Notes: a model not told the origin generated them from the sequence alone. A stretch of 64,000 bases of DNA from JASLDZ01 sp964235945 (GCA_964235945.1 CAXSDV010000004.1:1-64000), one strand, 5' to 3'; positions 15,245 to 25,105 are shown, counted from the first letter of the stretch. Translations and numbers: made by a program.

Positions 15245-17869
15245 TCATGAGATGGCGAAGGCGAATTCTCCGGCGTCGTCGACACCCAGAGCGACTTCCG
15301 CCGTGGGCGCATGTTCCATCAGCCTCGACAGCATCCGTCTTGCCAGAGCGGGCGTGACGGTTTGATTAAGAATGGCTTCGATATTGCGCGCCCCGCTCTG
15401 GGTTTCGGTGCAGCGCGCGGCGATCGCGTCGGCCACTTCGTCGCTCCAACTCAGTCGCGCGCCGTAGCTGGCGGCGACCCGCGCCCGCACACGACCCAGG
15501 GCGATCTCCACGATCTCGCGGATGATCTCGGGCGGCAGCGGCGTGTAGGGCACCACCGTCACCCGGCCCAGGAAGGCGGGCTTGAACACCTTGAGCAGGT
15601 CGGGCCGCAGCGCGGAGGCCAGGTCGGCGGCGTCCGGCGCGGTGTCAGGGTCCTCGTAGAGCTTCTCGATCGTCTCGGTGCCGGCGTTGCTGGTCATGAT
15701 CAGCACCGTGTTGCGGAAGTCGATGTCGCGACCCTGGCCGTCCTTGAGCTGCCCCTTGTCGAACACCTGGTAGAAGACGTCCTGCACGCCGGGGTGGGCC
15801 TTCTCCATCTCGTCCAGCAGCACCACGCCGAAGGGGCGGCGGCGCACCGCCTCCGTCAGCACGCCGCCCTCGCCGTAGCCGACATAGCCGGGGGGCGAGC
15901 CCAGGAGCATGGAAACCTTATGCTCCTCCTTGAACTCACTCATGTTGATCACGGTCATGGCCTGCTGGCCGCCGTACAACAGGTCGGCGAGGGTGATCGC
16001 CGTCTCCGTCTTGCCCACGCCGGACGAGCCGCACATCAGGAACACGCCCAGCGGCTTGCGCGGATCGGCCAGGCCGGCGCGCGCCACGCGCATGGCTTCG
16101 GCGATGGCGTGCAGCGCCTGGGGCTGGCCGCGGATGCGCGCGGCCATGCGCACGTCCAGGTCCAGCACGCCGCGCACCTCGTCCGCGACCATGCGTCCCA
16201 CGGGTATGCCGGTCCAGCCCGCAAGCACGTCGGCGACCGCCTGGCGGTCGACCACGTCGAACACCAGCGGGTGCTCGCCCTGCAGGGCGTGGAGTTCGGC
16301 GCGGGCGGCCGCCAGCGCCTCGCGTCCCGACGTGCGCCCCGCGTCGTCGCCGGCGGCGTGCGCCGCCTCCAGCGCGTGGCGCGCTTCGGACATGCGCGCG
16401 ATCAACGCCAGCTCCTCGCGCCAGCGCGCCTCCAGCGCTTCGAGCTCCGCCTGCAGTTCGACCTTCATCGACTCGCGCTCGGCGAGCGGCAGGTCGTGGT
16501 CGGCCCCGCCGGCGGCCTCGCGGCCGAGCACGCGCAGCTCCACCTCCAGCTGCTCGACCCGGCGGCGCGCGTCCTCCACCGCCGCGGGCGTGGCCGCGCG
16601 GCTGACGGCCACGCGCGCGCAGGCGGTGTCCAGCAGGCTGATCGACTTGTCCGGCAGCTGCCGACCCGAGATGTAGCGGTGCGACAGGCGCACGCTGGCG
16701 TCCACCGCCTCCTCGAGTATGCGAACGCCGTGGTGGCGCTCCAGCGTGTCGACCAGGCCGCGCATCATGCGCACGGCGGTGGCCTCGTCGGGCTCCTCGA
16801 CCTTGACCACCTGGAAGCGGCGGGTGAGCGCGGGGTCCTTCTCGAAATACTTCTTGTACTCGGCCCAGGTGGTGGCCGCGATGGTGCGCAACTCGCCCCG
16901 CGCCAGGGCGGGCTTGAGCAGGTTGGCCGCGTCCCCCTGCCCTTCCGCCCCGCCGGCGCCGATCAGGGTGTGCGCCTCGTCGACGAACATGATGATGGGG
17001 GTGGGCGAGCGGCGGACCTCCTCGATCACCGACTTGAGCCGGTTCTCGAACTCGCCCTTCACCCCGGCGCCCGCCTGAAGCAGGCCGAGGTCGAGGGTGA
17101 GCAGCCGCACCGGCTTCAACGCCTCGGGCACGTCGCCCGCCACGATGCGCAGGGCGAAGCCTTCCACCACCGCGGTCTTGCCCACCCCGGCCTCGCCGGT
17201 GAGGATCGGGTTGTTCTGGCGGCGGCGGCTGAGGATGTCGATGATCTGGCGGATCTCGGGATCGCGCCCCAGCACCGGGTCCACCTCGCCGGCGCGGGCG
17301 CGCTCGGTCAGGTCGATGCAATACTTGGCCAGCGCCTGACCGCCGCCTGCGGGAGGCGCCTCCCGTCCTTCCGGAGCCGCGCCGCCCTCCCCGCCTTCGG
17401 CGTGGTCGGCCTTGGCCAGAATGTCGGGCAGGGCGTCGGCCAGGGCGGCGGGGGCGATCAGCTGCAGCTGGCGCGAAGCCTCCCGCGCCATGGGTGCGAG
17501 GTCGTCGCTGGAGAGCAGGGCGCAGAGCACGTGTCCGGCGCGCACCCGCTCGGCGCCGTACTGCAGGCTGGCCAGCAGCCACGCCTCCCGGATCAGCTTG
17601 ACGAGGTTGGGCGAGAGCGCGGGGGCCCGGCCGTTGCCCGTCTTCATGGCGTCCAGCGACCGGTCGAGTTCGGCCTCCAGCCGCCCCGCGTCCACCGCGA
17701 ACCGCTCCAGTATGCGCGCGATGTCGCCGCCGGGCGGCTCCATCAGCTTCAGCAGCCAGTGCTCGGGCTCGACGTTGTAATGGGTGCGCGAGAGGGTCAG
17801 GCCGGCGGCCGCCTCCAGCGCCTCGCGGCACGGCGCATCCAGCCGGTCGACAAGCGCCCTGATATCCAT
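15245..17869 (-). CDS. clpV: T6SS disassembly ATPase ClpV (TssH)
   Basis: 874-aa HSP100/ClpB-class AAA+ ATPase that disassembles the contracted TssB/TssC sheath. The N-terminal Clp domain contains SRTHYNVEPEHWLLKLME. The first AAA domain has Walker A GEAGVGKTAVVEGFA and Walker B IIMFVDEAHTLIG. A middle coiled coil (about 420-540) is followed by the second AAA domain with GSSGVGKTETAITL and GVVLLDEMEKAH, and a C-terminal D2-small domain. The ATG at 17869 begins MDIRALVDRLD, the usual ClpV start. It is divergent from the methyltransferase gene across 115 bp, which must contain both promoters. Confidence 0.96.
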   Translation of the reverse strand: MDIRALVDRLDAPCREALEAAAGLTLSRTHYNVEPEHWLLKLMEPPGGDIARILERFAVDAGRLEAELDRSLDAMKTGNGRAPALSPNLVKLIREAWLLASLQYGAERVRAGHVLCALLSSDDLAPMAREASRQLQLIAPAALADALPDILAKADHAEGGEGGAAPEGREAPPAGGGQALAKYCIDLTERARAGEVDPVLGRDPEIRQIIDILSRRRQNNPILTGEAGVGKTAVVEGFALRIVAGDVPEALKPVRLLTLDLGLLQAGAGVKGEFENRLKSVIEEVRRSPTPIIMFVDEAHTLIGAGGAEGQGDAANLLKPALARGELRTIAATTWAEYKKYFEKDPALTRRFQVVKVEEPDEATAVRMMRGLVDTLERHHGVRILEEAVDASVRLSHRYISGRQLPDKSISLLDTACARVAVSRAATPAAVEDARRRVEQLEVELRVLGREAAGGADHDLPLAERESMKVELQAELEALEARWREELALIARMSEARHALEAAHAAGDDAGRTSGREALAAARAELHALQGEHPLVFDVVDRQAVADVLAGWTGIPVGRMVADEVRGVLDLDVRMAARIRGQPQALHAIAEAMRVARAGLADPRKPLGVFLMCGSSGVGKTETAITLADLLYGGQQAMTVINMSEFKEEHKVSMLLGSPPGYVGYGEGGVLTEAVRRRPFGVVLLDEMEKAHPGVQDVFYQVFDKGQLKDGQGRDIDFRNTVLIMTSNAGTETIEKLYEDPDTAPDAADLASALRPDLLKVFKPAFLGRVTVVPYTPLPPEIIREIVEIALGRVRARVAASYGARLSWSDEVADAIAARCTETQSGARNIEAILNQTVTPALARRMLSRLMEHAPTAEVALGVDDAGEFAFAIS

Positions 17870-17984
17870 ATCCGCCCCCGGAGCCCGCCCACTACGGCAT
17901 GGCGCGGTCAACCGTAGCCGAAGCTTGCCCCGGGGCAAGCCGTCCGCAACTGTGGAGCGACTTTGATCGAATGAGGGAGACGCG

Positions 17985-19460
17985 ATGTCCTGGCGCGAGG
18001 GCTATGTCGCCGACGTGGCGTACACCAGCGGGGTCTACCTGGAGACCGCGCCGGCCCACCTGTCGGCCTGCGCCCTCCTGGGCGGGACGCGGGCGCCCGA
18101 CGCCTCCCGGCCGTTCCGCTACCTGGAGCTCGGCTGCGGCACGGGCATGGGCGTGTGCATGCTGGCGGCCGCCAACCCGCACGCGCAGTTCGTGGGCGTC
18201 GACTTCAACCCCACCCACGTGGCGGCGGCCGAGGCGCTGATCGCCGCGGCGGGGCTGGACAACGTGCGGGTGGAGGAGGCCTCGTTCGCCGACCTCGCCG
18301 GCGCGCGGGGCGAGGCGCTGGGCCGCTTCGACTATGCGGTGGCGCACGGCGTGTGGACCTGGGTGGGGCCGACCGCCCAGAACGAACTTGTGGCCGCGCT
18401 GGACCGCTGCGTGCGGCCGGGCGGCCTTGTCTACATGGGCTACAACAACATGGCGGGGTGGGCCTCGTCGCTGCCGCTGCAGCGGGTGATCGCCGACCAC
18501 GCCGCCCGCGTTCCCGGCGACAGCCTGGCGCGGATCCGCGCGGCGGTGAAGTTCGCCCTGGACCTGCGCGCGGCCGAGCCCCGGGGGATCGACTTCAGCC
18601 GGCTCGAGCTGCAGCTGAAGGACACGCTGGACGACCCGGACCGGGCGCCCCCGGGCCTCTACGCCTACCTCGCCCACGAGTACCTGAACGCCCACTGGCG
18701 GCCGGTCTTCCCCTCGCAGGTGGCCGAGGCCCTGGCCGACGCCAAGCTGACCTACGTGGGGGGAGCCGACCCCTTCTCCACCCTGCCCGAGCTGTCCATG
18801 ACCGCCGCCCAGGCGCAGGCGGCCGCGGCCTACCCCGACACGGCGGGCCGACAGGTGCTGGCCGACCTGATCGCGCCCACCAGCTTCCGCCAGGACGTGT
18901 TCGTGCGCGGCGCCCAGCCCCTGTCGCCCCAGCGGCGCGAGGCGGCCCTGCGGGCCGTGCGGCTCGCGCCCGCCGAGCCCCTGGCCGGGCGGGAGCTGAC
19001 GGTGGACGTGCCCGGCGGCAAGCTGGAGCTGGACCCGCTGCCCTACCGCGCCGTCGTCGCGCGGCTGGAGGCCGGGCCGGCGGACGTGGCCGAACTCCTG
19101 TCCGAGGTCGAGGCGGCGGGGCGGCGCATGTCCGCCACCGAACTCCTCGTGGTGCTCGCCGGCTCCGGAATGGCCACGCCGGTGGGGCCGCGGCCGGTCG
19201 AAGGCGGCCCCGGCCCCGACCGCGCGCGGGCCCGCCGCTACAACACCGCCATGGTGGAGGCCCTGCGGGACCAGGCCGGCCTGCGGCTGGCGCTGGCGAG
19301 CCCCCTGACGGGCTCGGGCCTGCGCGCGAACCTGCCCGACTGCCTGGCCTACCTTCTGCACGTCGCGCCCGCCGGCGCCCACCCCGAGCTCGACACGCCC
19401 GGACTGCGCGAGGCCGCCGCGGCGCTGTCGCCGTTCTGGGAGGGCCTGGGCGTCCTATGA
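17985..19460 (+). CDS. Class I SAM methyltransferase with regulatory domain, inside T6SS locus
   Basis: 491-aa protein. Residues about 10-190 form a Rossmann methyltransferase domain with motif I YLELGCGTGMG, an acidic loop FVGVDFNP and a later DYAVAHGVWTWV. The region around 210-300 resembles the methyltransferase regulatory domain (PF10119 type) and includes YLAHEYLNAHWRPVF. The substrate is unknown. A GAGGGA ribosome binding site precedes the ATG at 17985. It is the only plus-strand gene between the two minus-strand T6SS blocks, divergent from clpV and overlapping the tssG stop tail-to-tail by 6 bp. Such compactness suggests long residence in the locus, but a role in secretion is inference. 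Confidence 0.85.
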   Translation: MSWREGYVADVAYTSGVYLETAPAHLSACALLGGTRAPDASRPFRYLELGCGTGMGVCMLAAANPHAQFVGVDFNPTHVAAAEALIAAAGLDNVRVEEASFADLAGARGEALGRFDYAVAHGVWTWVGPTAQNELVAALDRCVRPGGLVYMGYNNMAGWASSLPLQRVIADHAARVPGDSLARIRAAVKFALDLRAAEPRGIDFSRLELQLKDTLDDPDRAPPGLYAYLAHEYLNAHWRPVFPSQVAEALADAKLTYVGGADPFSTLPELSMTAAQAQAAAAYPDTAGRQVLADLIAPTSFRQDVFVRGAQPLSPQRREAALRAVRLAPAEPLAGRELTVDVPGGKLELDPLPYRAVVARLEAGPADVAELLSEVEAAGRRMSATELLVVLAGSGMATPVGPRPVEGGPGPDRARARRYNTAMVEALRDQAGLRLALASPLTGSGLRANLPDCLAYLLHVAPAGAHPELDTPGLREAAAALSPFWEGLGVL

Positions 19461-20519
19461 GCGGATGGGCGCGCCCGACGGCAGCACCGATTCATCCCGG
19501 TCGCGCCCGGGCGGCCCCCCGCCCAGCCAGGTGGTCCGGCTGAGCAGGGCGGGCGCGTCGGGGTCGTCCAGCCGAAGGGGCGGCACCGCGTCGCCGCGCA
19601 GGACGAGTTGCAGGTCGAAGTCGAGCGCGGGGCCCACCGCCTCGCGCAGCACGCGGTCCAGGAGGGCGCGGGGCCCGTCCGGACGGAAAAAGGCGCGGAA
19701 GTCCTCCAGGGAGAGCGGGCCTATGCGCAAGCGGAAGCGGCCCTGCACGTCCCAGGCGCGAACCCCCGCCACCGCCTCGTCGCCCAGTCGGGAGAAGGTG
19801 CGCTCGCCCGGGCGGGGCTCGGCCAGGCGGGTGCGCTCGGTGGGCGCGATGGCGATCCAGCGGCCGTGGAACTCGGCGATCTCCACGGGCGCGTCCAGGA
19901 GGGCGGCGGCCAGCCGACGCACCGCCCCGGGGGTGCGCACCCGCCGCCCGAGCGAGCCGGCCAGGCCCAGCAGGCCGCCGTCGCCGAGAGAGGCCTGCTC
20001 GCGCTGGGCGGGCAGGCCCAGGCCCAGGGTCGAGGCCAGGGCGGCGCTGAACGGGTCGGCGAAGGGCAGGTCCGCTTCTTCGTAGCGCACGGGCAGGCGC
20101 GGCTTGGCCCAGGCCCGGTAGAACAGGCTCAGGCTCCTATGGTTGAACAGGTCCAGGAACTCGGCCAGCGCCGGATCGCGCGCCCGGCGGCGCTGCACCA
20201 GGAGGTCGGAATAGTGGTCGGGCAGCACGCCCGAGGGCCCGGTCAGCCCCATGAAGGAGACGGTCAGCTCGGGCTTGGCGCCCTCGGCCGCCTCCGCCGC
20301 GGTGATCTCGGCGGCGGCGAAGCGCATGCCGGCCGCCGCGCGCAGGCGCACGGGCTCGGCGGCGGGCCGCGCGTCCTCGCCCAGGCGCGCGCGCGCCTCG
20401 CCGGCCCGGCGGGCGGCGCTCAGGATCAGCCGAACGGTCTGGAAGAACTCGGCCTCGGAGGGCCGCTCCGCCGTCCGCGCGATCAGATCAGCCGTCTCGT
20501 CCCCGTCCTGGCCGGCCAC
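19455..20519 (-). CDS. tssG: T6SS baseplate protein TssG
   Basis: 354-aa TssG, part of the baseplate wedge with TssE, TssF and TssK. Family segments include AEFFQTVRLILSAARR, VSFMGLTGPSGVLPDHYSDL, FLDLFNHRSLSLFYRAW and SLEDFRAFFRPDG. Two in-frame GTG starts are possible (20528 and 20519); the second has better spacing from the AAGGGAG sequence. The start lies inside the end of tssF (37-bp overlap), showing translational coupling. The stop overlaps that of the convergent methyltransferase gene. Confidence 0.93.
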   Translation of the reverse strand: MAGQDGDETADLIARTAERPSEAEFFQTVRLILSAARRAGEARARLGEDARPAAEPVRLRAAAGMRFAAAEITAAEAAEGAKPELTVSFMGLTGPSGVLPDHYSDLLVQRRRARDPALAEFLDLFNHRSLSLFYRAWAKPRLPVRYEEADLPFADPFSAALASTLGLGLPAQREQASLGDGGLLGLAGSLGRRVRTPGAVRRLAAALLDAPVEIAEFHGRWIAIAPTERTRLAEPRPGERTFSRLGDEAVAGVRAWDVQGRFRLRIGPLSLEDFRAFFRPDGPRALLDRVLREAVGPALDFDLQLVLRGDAVPPLRLDDPDAPALLSRTTWLGGGPPGRDRDESVLPSGAPIRS

Positions 20520-22300
20520 GCGTGCCACGCTCCCTTGTCTCCCTTCAGCCTCAGGGTGGTCCGGCTGAAGGCGTTGATCGCCGCGAAGGAGGCGAAGGCC
20601 GTCTCCAGCACCGCCCCCAGCAGGAAGGCGCCCGAGCCGGACAGCCGCTTGTCGTCGAACTCCAGCGCCAGGTCGACGCCGCTGGCCAGGGCGATGCGCC
20701 CGCCCGCCGGCGCGCGCGCCACCGCGGCGGCGGTGTCGACCCGGCTCAGCCGGTCGATCACCGCCCGGCTCGCCGCGGAGTCGGCGCTGTCGTAGAGGCT
20801 CAGCATCTCCTTGAGCACGTCCAGCCCGCCCGGGCCGTCGGCGGAGAGGTGGTTGAGCGAGAGCTGCGACACCAGCCGCCACAGGGCGCCGCGCGTGCGC
20901 CGGGGCCGCAGCGGCCGGGTGGGCGCGATCAGCGCCTCGCACCGGCCGACCTGACCCACGTCCGGCATGGACAGGCGCGGGCGCCCGCCCCCGAACGGCA
21001 GGCGCACGGCCGCGTCGCGGTTGGTGGCGGTGATGTCGACGGAGGCGACGTGGTCGCCGTCGGCGGCGGCGCGCCCGTCCGCGTCCGTGACCACCAGGAA
21101 CACGTCGTCGCCGCCGCCCGGATGGGGGCTGGGCCGGCGCACCGCGTGCCAGAACCGCCGCACCGGCTCGCGGCCTTGCTGGCGCTGACCGAAGGAGAAG
21201 TAGGGCCGGTAGAGCTGCTCGTCCCCTCCCCGGTCGGTGACCACCACCTGGTCGACGGCGTAGACCTCCAGCGTGGTCTCGCGCCGGGCGTCCGGGATCA
21301 CCCGGTGCTCGTAGCGGCCGGGGTCGAGCCGGATCGGGTCGGCTTCGGCCGGGAACAGGTTGACCACCGGCGTGCAGCCCAGGCGGAAGTTGGCCGCCCC
21401 CACCGCCTGCTCCAGTTGCGGCTCGTGCCGGTCGAGGAACAGGAACACCTCCAGGGTGCGCCCGGCCTTGAGCAGGGTCTTGGCGTCCAGCCCGACCAGG
21501 TCGAAGAACAGGAACTTCTCGGGGAAGGCGAAGTACTCGCGGATCAGCGCGTAGCCGGGCTCGGCGGCGGGAGGGCTGGGCAGCATCAACTCGGCCGCGG
21601 AGAAGCCCACGGGCCGGATCGCCCCCGGCCCCAGGATCACGGGCGCGTCGTCCGCCGCGCTGTCGGCCAGGGCCACGGAGATCGTCCCGCCCAGGATCAG
21701 CTCGTAGAGGATCTGGGCGGTGCGCGGCTCGCCGTGGATGTGCACGCGCAGCCGGTCGAGCCCCAGGGCCGTGAGGTCGGCGGCCGGCGCGGTGCAGGCC
21801 AGCGACAAGCGCAGCACGGAAGCGGCCGAGCCGGCGCGGGGGTTGGGCGGCGCGGCGAAGGGCACGCCCGACAGCACAGCCCCCGTCAGCGCCACCGGCC
21901 AGAGCTCCACGGGGTAGACGGTGCGGTAGGTCAGGGGTTCGGAGTCCACCGCCTCGGTGGCCACCGTCCGCCCCGCGGGCACGCTGACCCGGCCCGCCTG
22001 GTCGCTCTGCGCCGACATCTGCACGATGCTGGCCGAAGGGAAGGGCGCGAGGTAGTGCGGTTGCAGGAGCTGGAGCATGGACTCGGTCAGCTCGGGGAAG
22101 TCGTCCTCGAGCTTCAGCCGCATGCGGGCGTTGAGGAAGGCGAAAGCCTCGATCAGCCGCCCGACGTGGGGGTCCTCCACCGAGTCGGTGGACAAGCGCA
22201 GGCGCCCGGCGATCTTGGGGTTGGCGGCGGCGAACTCCTGCGCCAGCTCGCGCATGAAGCGCAGCTCGCCGTTGTAGAAGGGAAGCAGGTCGTCCAGCAC
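20483..22300 (-). CDS. tssF: T6SS baseplate protein TssF
   Basis: 605-aa TssF, the large baseplate wedge subunit. The typical N-terminus LLPFYNGELRFMRELAQEFA continues into PKIAGRLRLS, DPHVGRLIEAFAFLNARM and FPELTESMLQLLQPHYLAPF. The C-terminal part includes GGLDVLKEMLSLYD and AFASFAAINAFSRTTLR. It starts with GTG at 22300, 4 bp after the tssE stop, and overlaps tssG, so tssE, tssF and tssG form one translationally linked unit. Confidence 0.96.
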   Translation of the reverse strand: MLDDLLPFYNGELRFMRELAQEFAAANPKIAGRLRLSTDSVEDPHVGRLIEAFAFLNARMRLKLEDDFPELTESMLQLLQPHYLAPFPSASIVQMSAQSDQAGRVSVPAGRTVATEAVDSEPLTYRTVYPVELWPVALTGAVLSGVPFAAPPNPRAGSAASVLRLSLACTAPAADLTALGLDRLRVHIHGEPRTAQILYELILGGTISVALADSAADDAPVILGPGAIRPVGFSAAELMLPSPPAAEPGYALIREYFAFPEKFLFFDLVGLDAKTLLKAGRTLEVFLFLDRHEPQLEQAVGAANFRLGCTPVVNLFPAEADPIRLDPGRYEHRVIPDARRETTLEVYAVDQVVVTDRGGDEQLYRPYFSFGQRQQGREPVRRFWHAVRRPSPHPGGGDDVFLVVTDADGRAAADGDHVASVDITATNRDAAVRLPFGGGRPRLSMPDVGQVGRCEALIAPTRPLRPRRTRGALWRLVSQLSLNHLSADGPGGLDVLKEMLSLYDSADSAASRAVIDRLSRVDTAAAVARAPAGGRIALASGVDLALEFDDKRLSGSGAFLLGAVLETAFASFAAINAFSRTTLRLKGDKGAWHAWPARTGTRRLI

Positions 22301-22304
22301 CGCG

Positions 22305-22754
22305 TCAGTCCCCCACCACGACGGCGCCTTCGACCGGATCGAGATAGCTGTCGAAAGACAGCGACTGGCGCTCGCCGCCCAGCTCCACCGTGCCCAGGAT
22401 GCGGAAGCGCAGCCGCCGGTCCAGGGCGTCGGTGTTCTCCACCACCTGCACCTCGTGCAACTGGATGCGCGGCTCGGACGCGCGCAGCACGCGTTCCACG
22501 TCGTCGGCGAAGTCCTGCCGGAAGGTGAAGGAGTTGAGCTGCTCGTTGGTGAAGTCCTTCAGCCCGTAGGACAGGAGCGAGCGGTCCAGCTCGCCGAGCG
22601 CGGAGGGCGGGGTGAGGAAGCGGCGGCGGCTGTTGAACAGGTCTTGCAGGTCGCGGCGCAGGCCGTCCTTCAACCGGGCGAAGCTGGGCGCGTCGCCCTC
22701 GCGCCCGTCGTCGATCAACCGGTCCAGCAGCGAGCCGACGTTCAGGTCGGCCAT
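22305..22754 (-). CDS. tssE: T6SS baseplate protein TssE (gp25-like)
   Basis: 149-aa gp25-like wedge protein that nucleates sheath assembly. It shows SLLDRLIDD near the start, RRDLQDLFNSRRRFLTP, the family segment SLLSYGLKDFTN and the C-terminal LRFRILGTVE strand. The ATG at 22754 begins MADLNVGSLL, which fits the family; upstream in-frame codons belong to a shadow of tagJ. It sits between tagJ (26 bp upstream) and tssF (4 bp downstream). Confidence 0.94.
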   Translation of the reverse strand: MADLNVGSLLDRLIDDGREGDAPSFARLKDGLRRDLQDLFNSRRRFLTPPSALGELDRSLLSYGLKDFTNEQLNSFTFRQDFADDVERVLRASEPRIQLHEVQVVENTDALDRRLRFRILGTVELGGERQSLSFDSYLDPVEGAVVVGD

Positions 22755-22780
22755 GTCCCGCCGGCGCGCCACGGCCGGGC

Positions 22781-23593
22781 TCAGCCCCGCCCGGCGTCGG
22801 GCGCGGCCACCGACAGTTCGTGCAGGCTGGAGAAGGGCACGAGGTCGTCGCCGATCAGCAGGCATCGCTGGCCCAGACCGCAGGTGAGCCCCGCCCGCTC
22901 GGTCCAATCGGTCTGGCGCGCGAGCCGCAAGGGGTCGGTCAGCTCGGCGGCGGGGGCGTGGTAGGTCATGGGCAGGTAGACCACCCCCGTCGGGCCGTCG
23001 CGCAGCTCCAGGTCGGCGGCGCGCCAGACGAGGTCGCGCGGGCGCTCCACCGGGCGCAGCTCCAGGGAGACCACCTCCGACCAGCCGGCCCAGACGTACT
23101 TGCCCGTGCTGGTCAGCAGCTCCAGCACGTCCGCGGTGCGGTCGTCGCCGTCGCGCAGGGTGGCGAACGGCGCCCCGTCGCAAACGCCGGTGAGCTCGGG
23201 CGCCTGGGCGTCGGCCGCCTCGCGCAAGGCCGCGGCGTCCCCGCCCACGCGGCTTTCGGTGAGGATGCGCAGCGCCGTCTCCACCGCCGGGACGGGAGCG
23301 GTGACGAGGTCGGGCGAACGGCCGGCGGCGAACACCTCGTCGCGGTGCTTGGCCGCGCGCACCAGTTGGCGCTGCAGGGCGACCAACGTGCCCCAGCTCG
23401 GATCCTGGGTGCTGGCGAGGTCGAGATGGGTGTCCGCCCGCTCCCAGTCGCCCAGCAGGATCAGCACCTCGGCCAGGGCGAAGCGCGCCCCGCCGTCGGC
23501 GGGCGCGCGCTTGACGGCGTCCGCCAGGGCGGCGCGGGCCCCGGCGAGGTCGCCCGCCTGGATCATCTCAGGCGCGGTCGTGGGTGCGGTCAT
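22781..23593 (-). CDS. tagJ: T6SS accessory protein TagJ (ImpE/SciE family)
   Basis: 270-aa ImpE/TagJ family protein. An N-terminal TPR-like region (AGDLAGARAALADAVKRAP, RFALAEVLILLGDWERADTH) precedes the conserved C-terminal domain with YVWAGWSEVVSLEL, RPRDLVWRAADLEL and GVVYLPMTYHAP. In other systems TagJ binds the sheath subunit TssB near ClpV and modulates disassembly. It lies 6 bp from the second tssC gene and 26 bp from tssE, in the same operon. Confidence 0.92.
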   Translation of the reverse strand: MTAPTTAPEMIQAGDLAGARAALADAVKRAPADGGARFALAEVLILLGDWERADTHLDLASTQDPSWGTLVALQRQLVRAAKHRDEVFAAGRSPDLVTAPVPAVETALRILTESRVGGDAAALREAADAQAPELTGVCDGAPFATLRDGDDRTADVLELLTSTGKYVWAGWSEVVSLELRPVERPRDLVWRAADLELRDGPTGVVYLPMTYHAPAAELTDPLRLARQTDWTERAGLTCGLGQRCLLIGDDLVPFSSLHELSVAAPDAGRG

Positions 23594-23599
23594 GGGGCC

Positions 23600-25105
23600 T
23601 CACAGCGCATGGTGGACGCCTTGCAGGGTGGTGGTGAGCTGGAACTCGGCGACCGCCTGGTCGAGCTGCAGGTGCGGCTTGAGCCAGGCGCTGCACTCGT
23701 AGGCGCCCGGCGAGCCCGGGATCTCGCGCAGGCTGACGCGCCCGTCCTGCAGGGGATGGCGCGCCTTGAGCTCGAACGACAGGTTGTCGCCCGCGCTGCA
23801 ATAGCCGTACAGCCAGGTCTGCAGCTTGCGCTCGCACTCTTCGGCCGACTTCAGCGAGCCGATCCATTCGCGGCCGATCACCTTCAGGTAATGGGCGAAG
23901 CGCGACACGCAGAGCACGTAGTTCAGCACCGCCCCGAGTTGGGCGTTCGTGCGGGCGATCTCGCTGGTGAAGTTGACGGGCGGCCGGTGCAGCGTCGGCA
24001 GGCTGTGCAGGGCCAGGTAGGGCGTGTCCTTGCAGCGCTTGACGCAGATCACCCCCGCCCGCGTCAGGTCCGCCTCCAGCGCGGCCGAGAGGTTCACCTC
24101 CAGGGCGGGCTTGATCGCGGTGCCGGGCGAGTCGGTGGCGAAGTCGGCGGCGGGCAGGCCGGAGACCACGCCCGCGTCCACCTTGTCCAGCACCGTGCCG
24201 CGGGTGGCGGCCAGCCAGCGGTGCTCGTCGAAGGCGCGGATGCACACCTGCGCCACCGCCAGGGCGGCCACGCCCCAGAGCTGGTCGCGGCCGTCCGCAC
24301 GCACGCGCTCCTCGTAGCGGAAGCCGCAGTCTCCGGCATCGCGCCCGCGATAAGGCGTGCGGAGCAGGATGCGCGGGGCGGCCAGGGCGATGAATCGCGT
24401 GTCGGGCGCCTGCTGGAGCGACTGCAGGCGACGGTGGCCGATGTCCGACAGGGTGTCGCCCACCGACTGGCGCAGGTCGAGGTCGCCGAAGCGCTCCACC
24501 TCGAACAGGCCGGGCGAAGCGCCCATGACGATGGGGGCGAAGGCGGCCGCGCACACGCCGCTCAGGGCGCGCAGGGCGCCCACGTCGTCGGTGGACCGAC
24601 CCCGGGCGGGCTTGTGGCGCACCTCGTACAGCCCCACCAACAGGGACACCGGCACGCCGCCGGGGGTGCCGAACTCCTCGTCGTAGATCAGGCGGAACAG
24701 GGTGGAGCGGTCGAAGTCGGTCGCCCGCTCCAGGTCGCGGGTCAGCTCGCCCCAGCGGCAGTCCAGCAACCGCAGCAGCGTCATGCCGTCGCCGCCCAGG
24801 GTCTCCGCCAGCCAGCGCACGCCGCGCCAGGCGGACTCCAGATCCTGGAAGGACGGGTGGTGCAGGACCGCGTCGCAGGCGCGGCCCAGCGCCTCGTCGA
24901 TGGCGGCGATGTCGCGGTCCAAGAGGCGGCGCAGCCGCCCGGCGTCCAGCCCCGCCGCCCGCCCGGGGCCCAGCCACAGCTCCAGCGCCTCCGCCCGATC
25001 GGCGGCGAGGAAGGCGTCCAGCCGCCCGTCCTGCGGCGAGGACGCGGCGGCCCGCACGTCGTCGCGCAGGGGTGCGGGCGCGCCGGCGAAATCCGAGCCG
25101 TCCAC
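23600..25105 (-). CDS. Second TssC-like sheath protein
   Basis: 501-aa paralogue of TssC. Shared family segments include LESAWRGVRWLAETL, FDRSTLFRLIYDEEFGTPGG, ALSGVCAAAFAPIVMGASPG and VSRFAHYLKVIGREWIGS. It differs from the tssC product at 25137-26633 throughout, with a different N-terminus and a lower-similarity middle region. The start is GTG at 25105, 31 bp after the tssC stop. Two tssC genes side by side are known from other alphaproteobacterial T6SS (for example Agrobacterium). Whether it enters the main sheath, caps it or acts in the baseplate cannot be judged from sequence. Confidence 0.9.
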   Translation of the reverse strand: MDGSDFAGAPAPLRDDVRAAASSPQDGRLDAFLAADRAEALELWLGPGRAAGLDAGRLRRLLDRDIAAIDEALGRACDAVLHHPSFQDLESAWRGVRWLAETLGGDGMTLLRLLDCRWGELTRDLERATDFDRSTLFRLIYDEEFGTPGGVPVSLLVGLYEVRHKPARGRSTDDVGALRALSGVCAAAFAPIVMGASPGLFEVERFGDLDLRQSVGDTLSDIGHRRLQSLQQAPDTRFIALAAPRILLRTPYRGRDAGDCGFRYEERVRADGRDQLWGVAALAVAQVCIRAFDEHRWLAATRGTVLDKVDAGVVSGLPAADFATDSPGTAIKPALEVNLSAALEADLTRAGVICVKRCKDTPYLALHSLPTLHRPPVNFTSEIARTNAQLGAVLNYVLCVSRFAHYLKVIGREWIGSLKSAEECERKLQTWLYGYCSAGDNLSFELKARHPLQDGRVSLREIPGSPGAYECSAWLKPHLQLDQAVAEFQLTTTLQGVHHAL

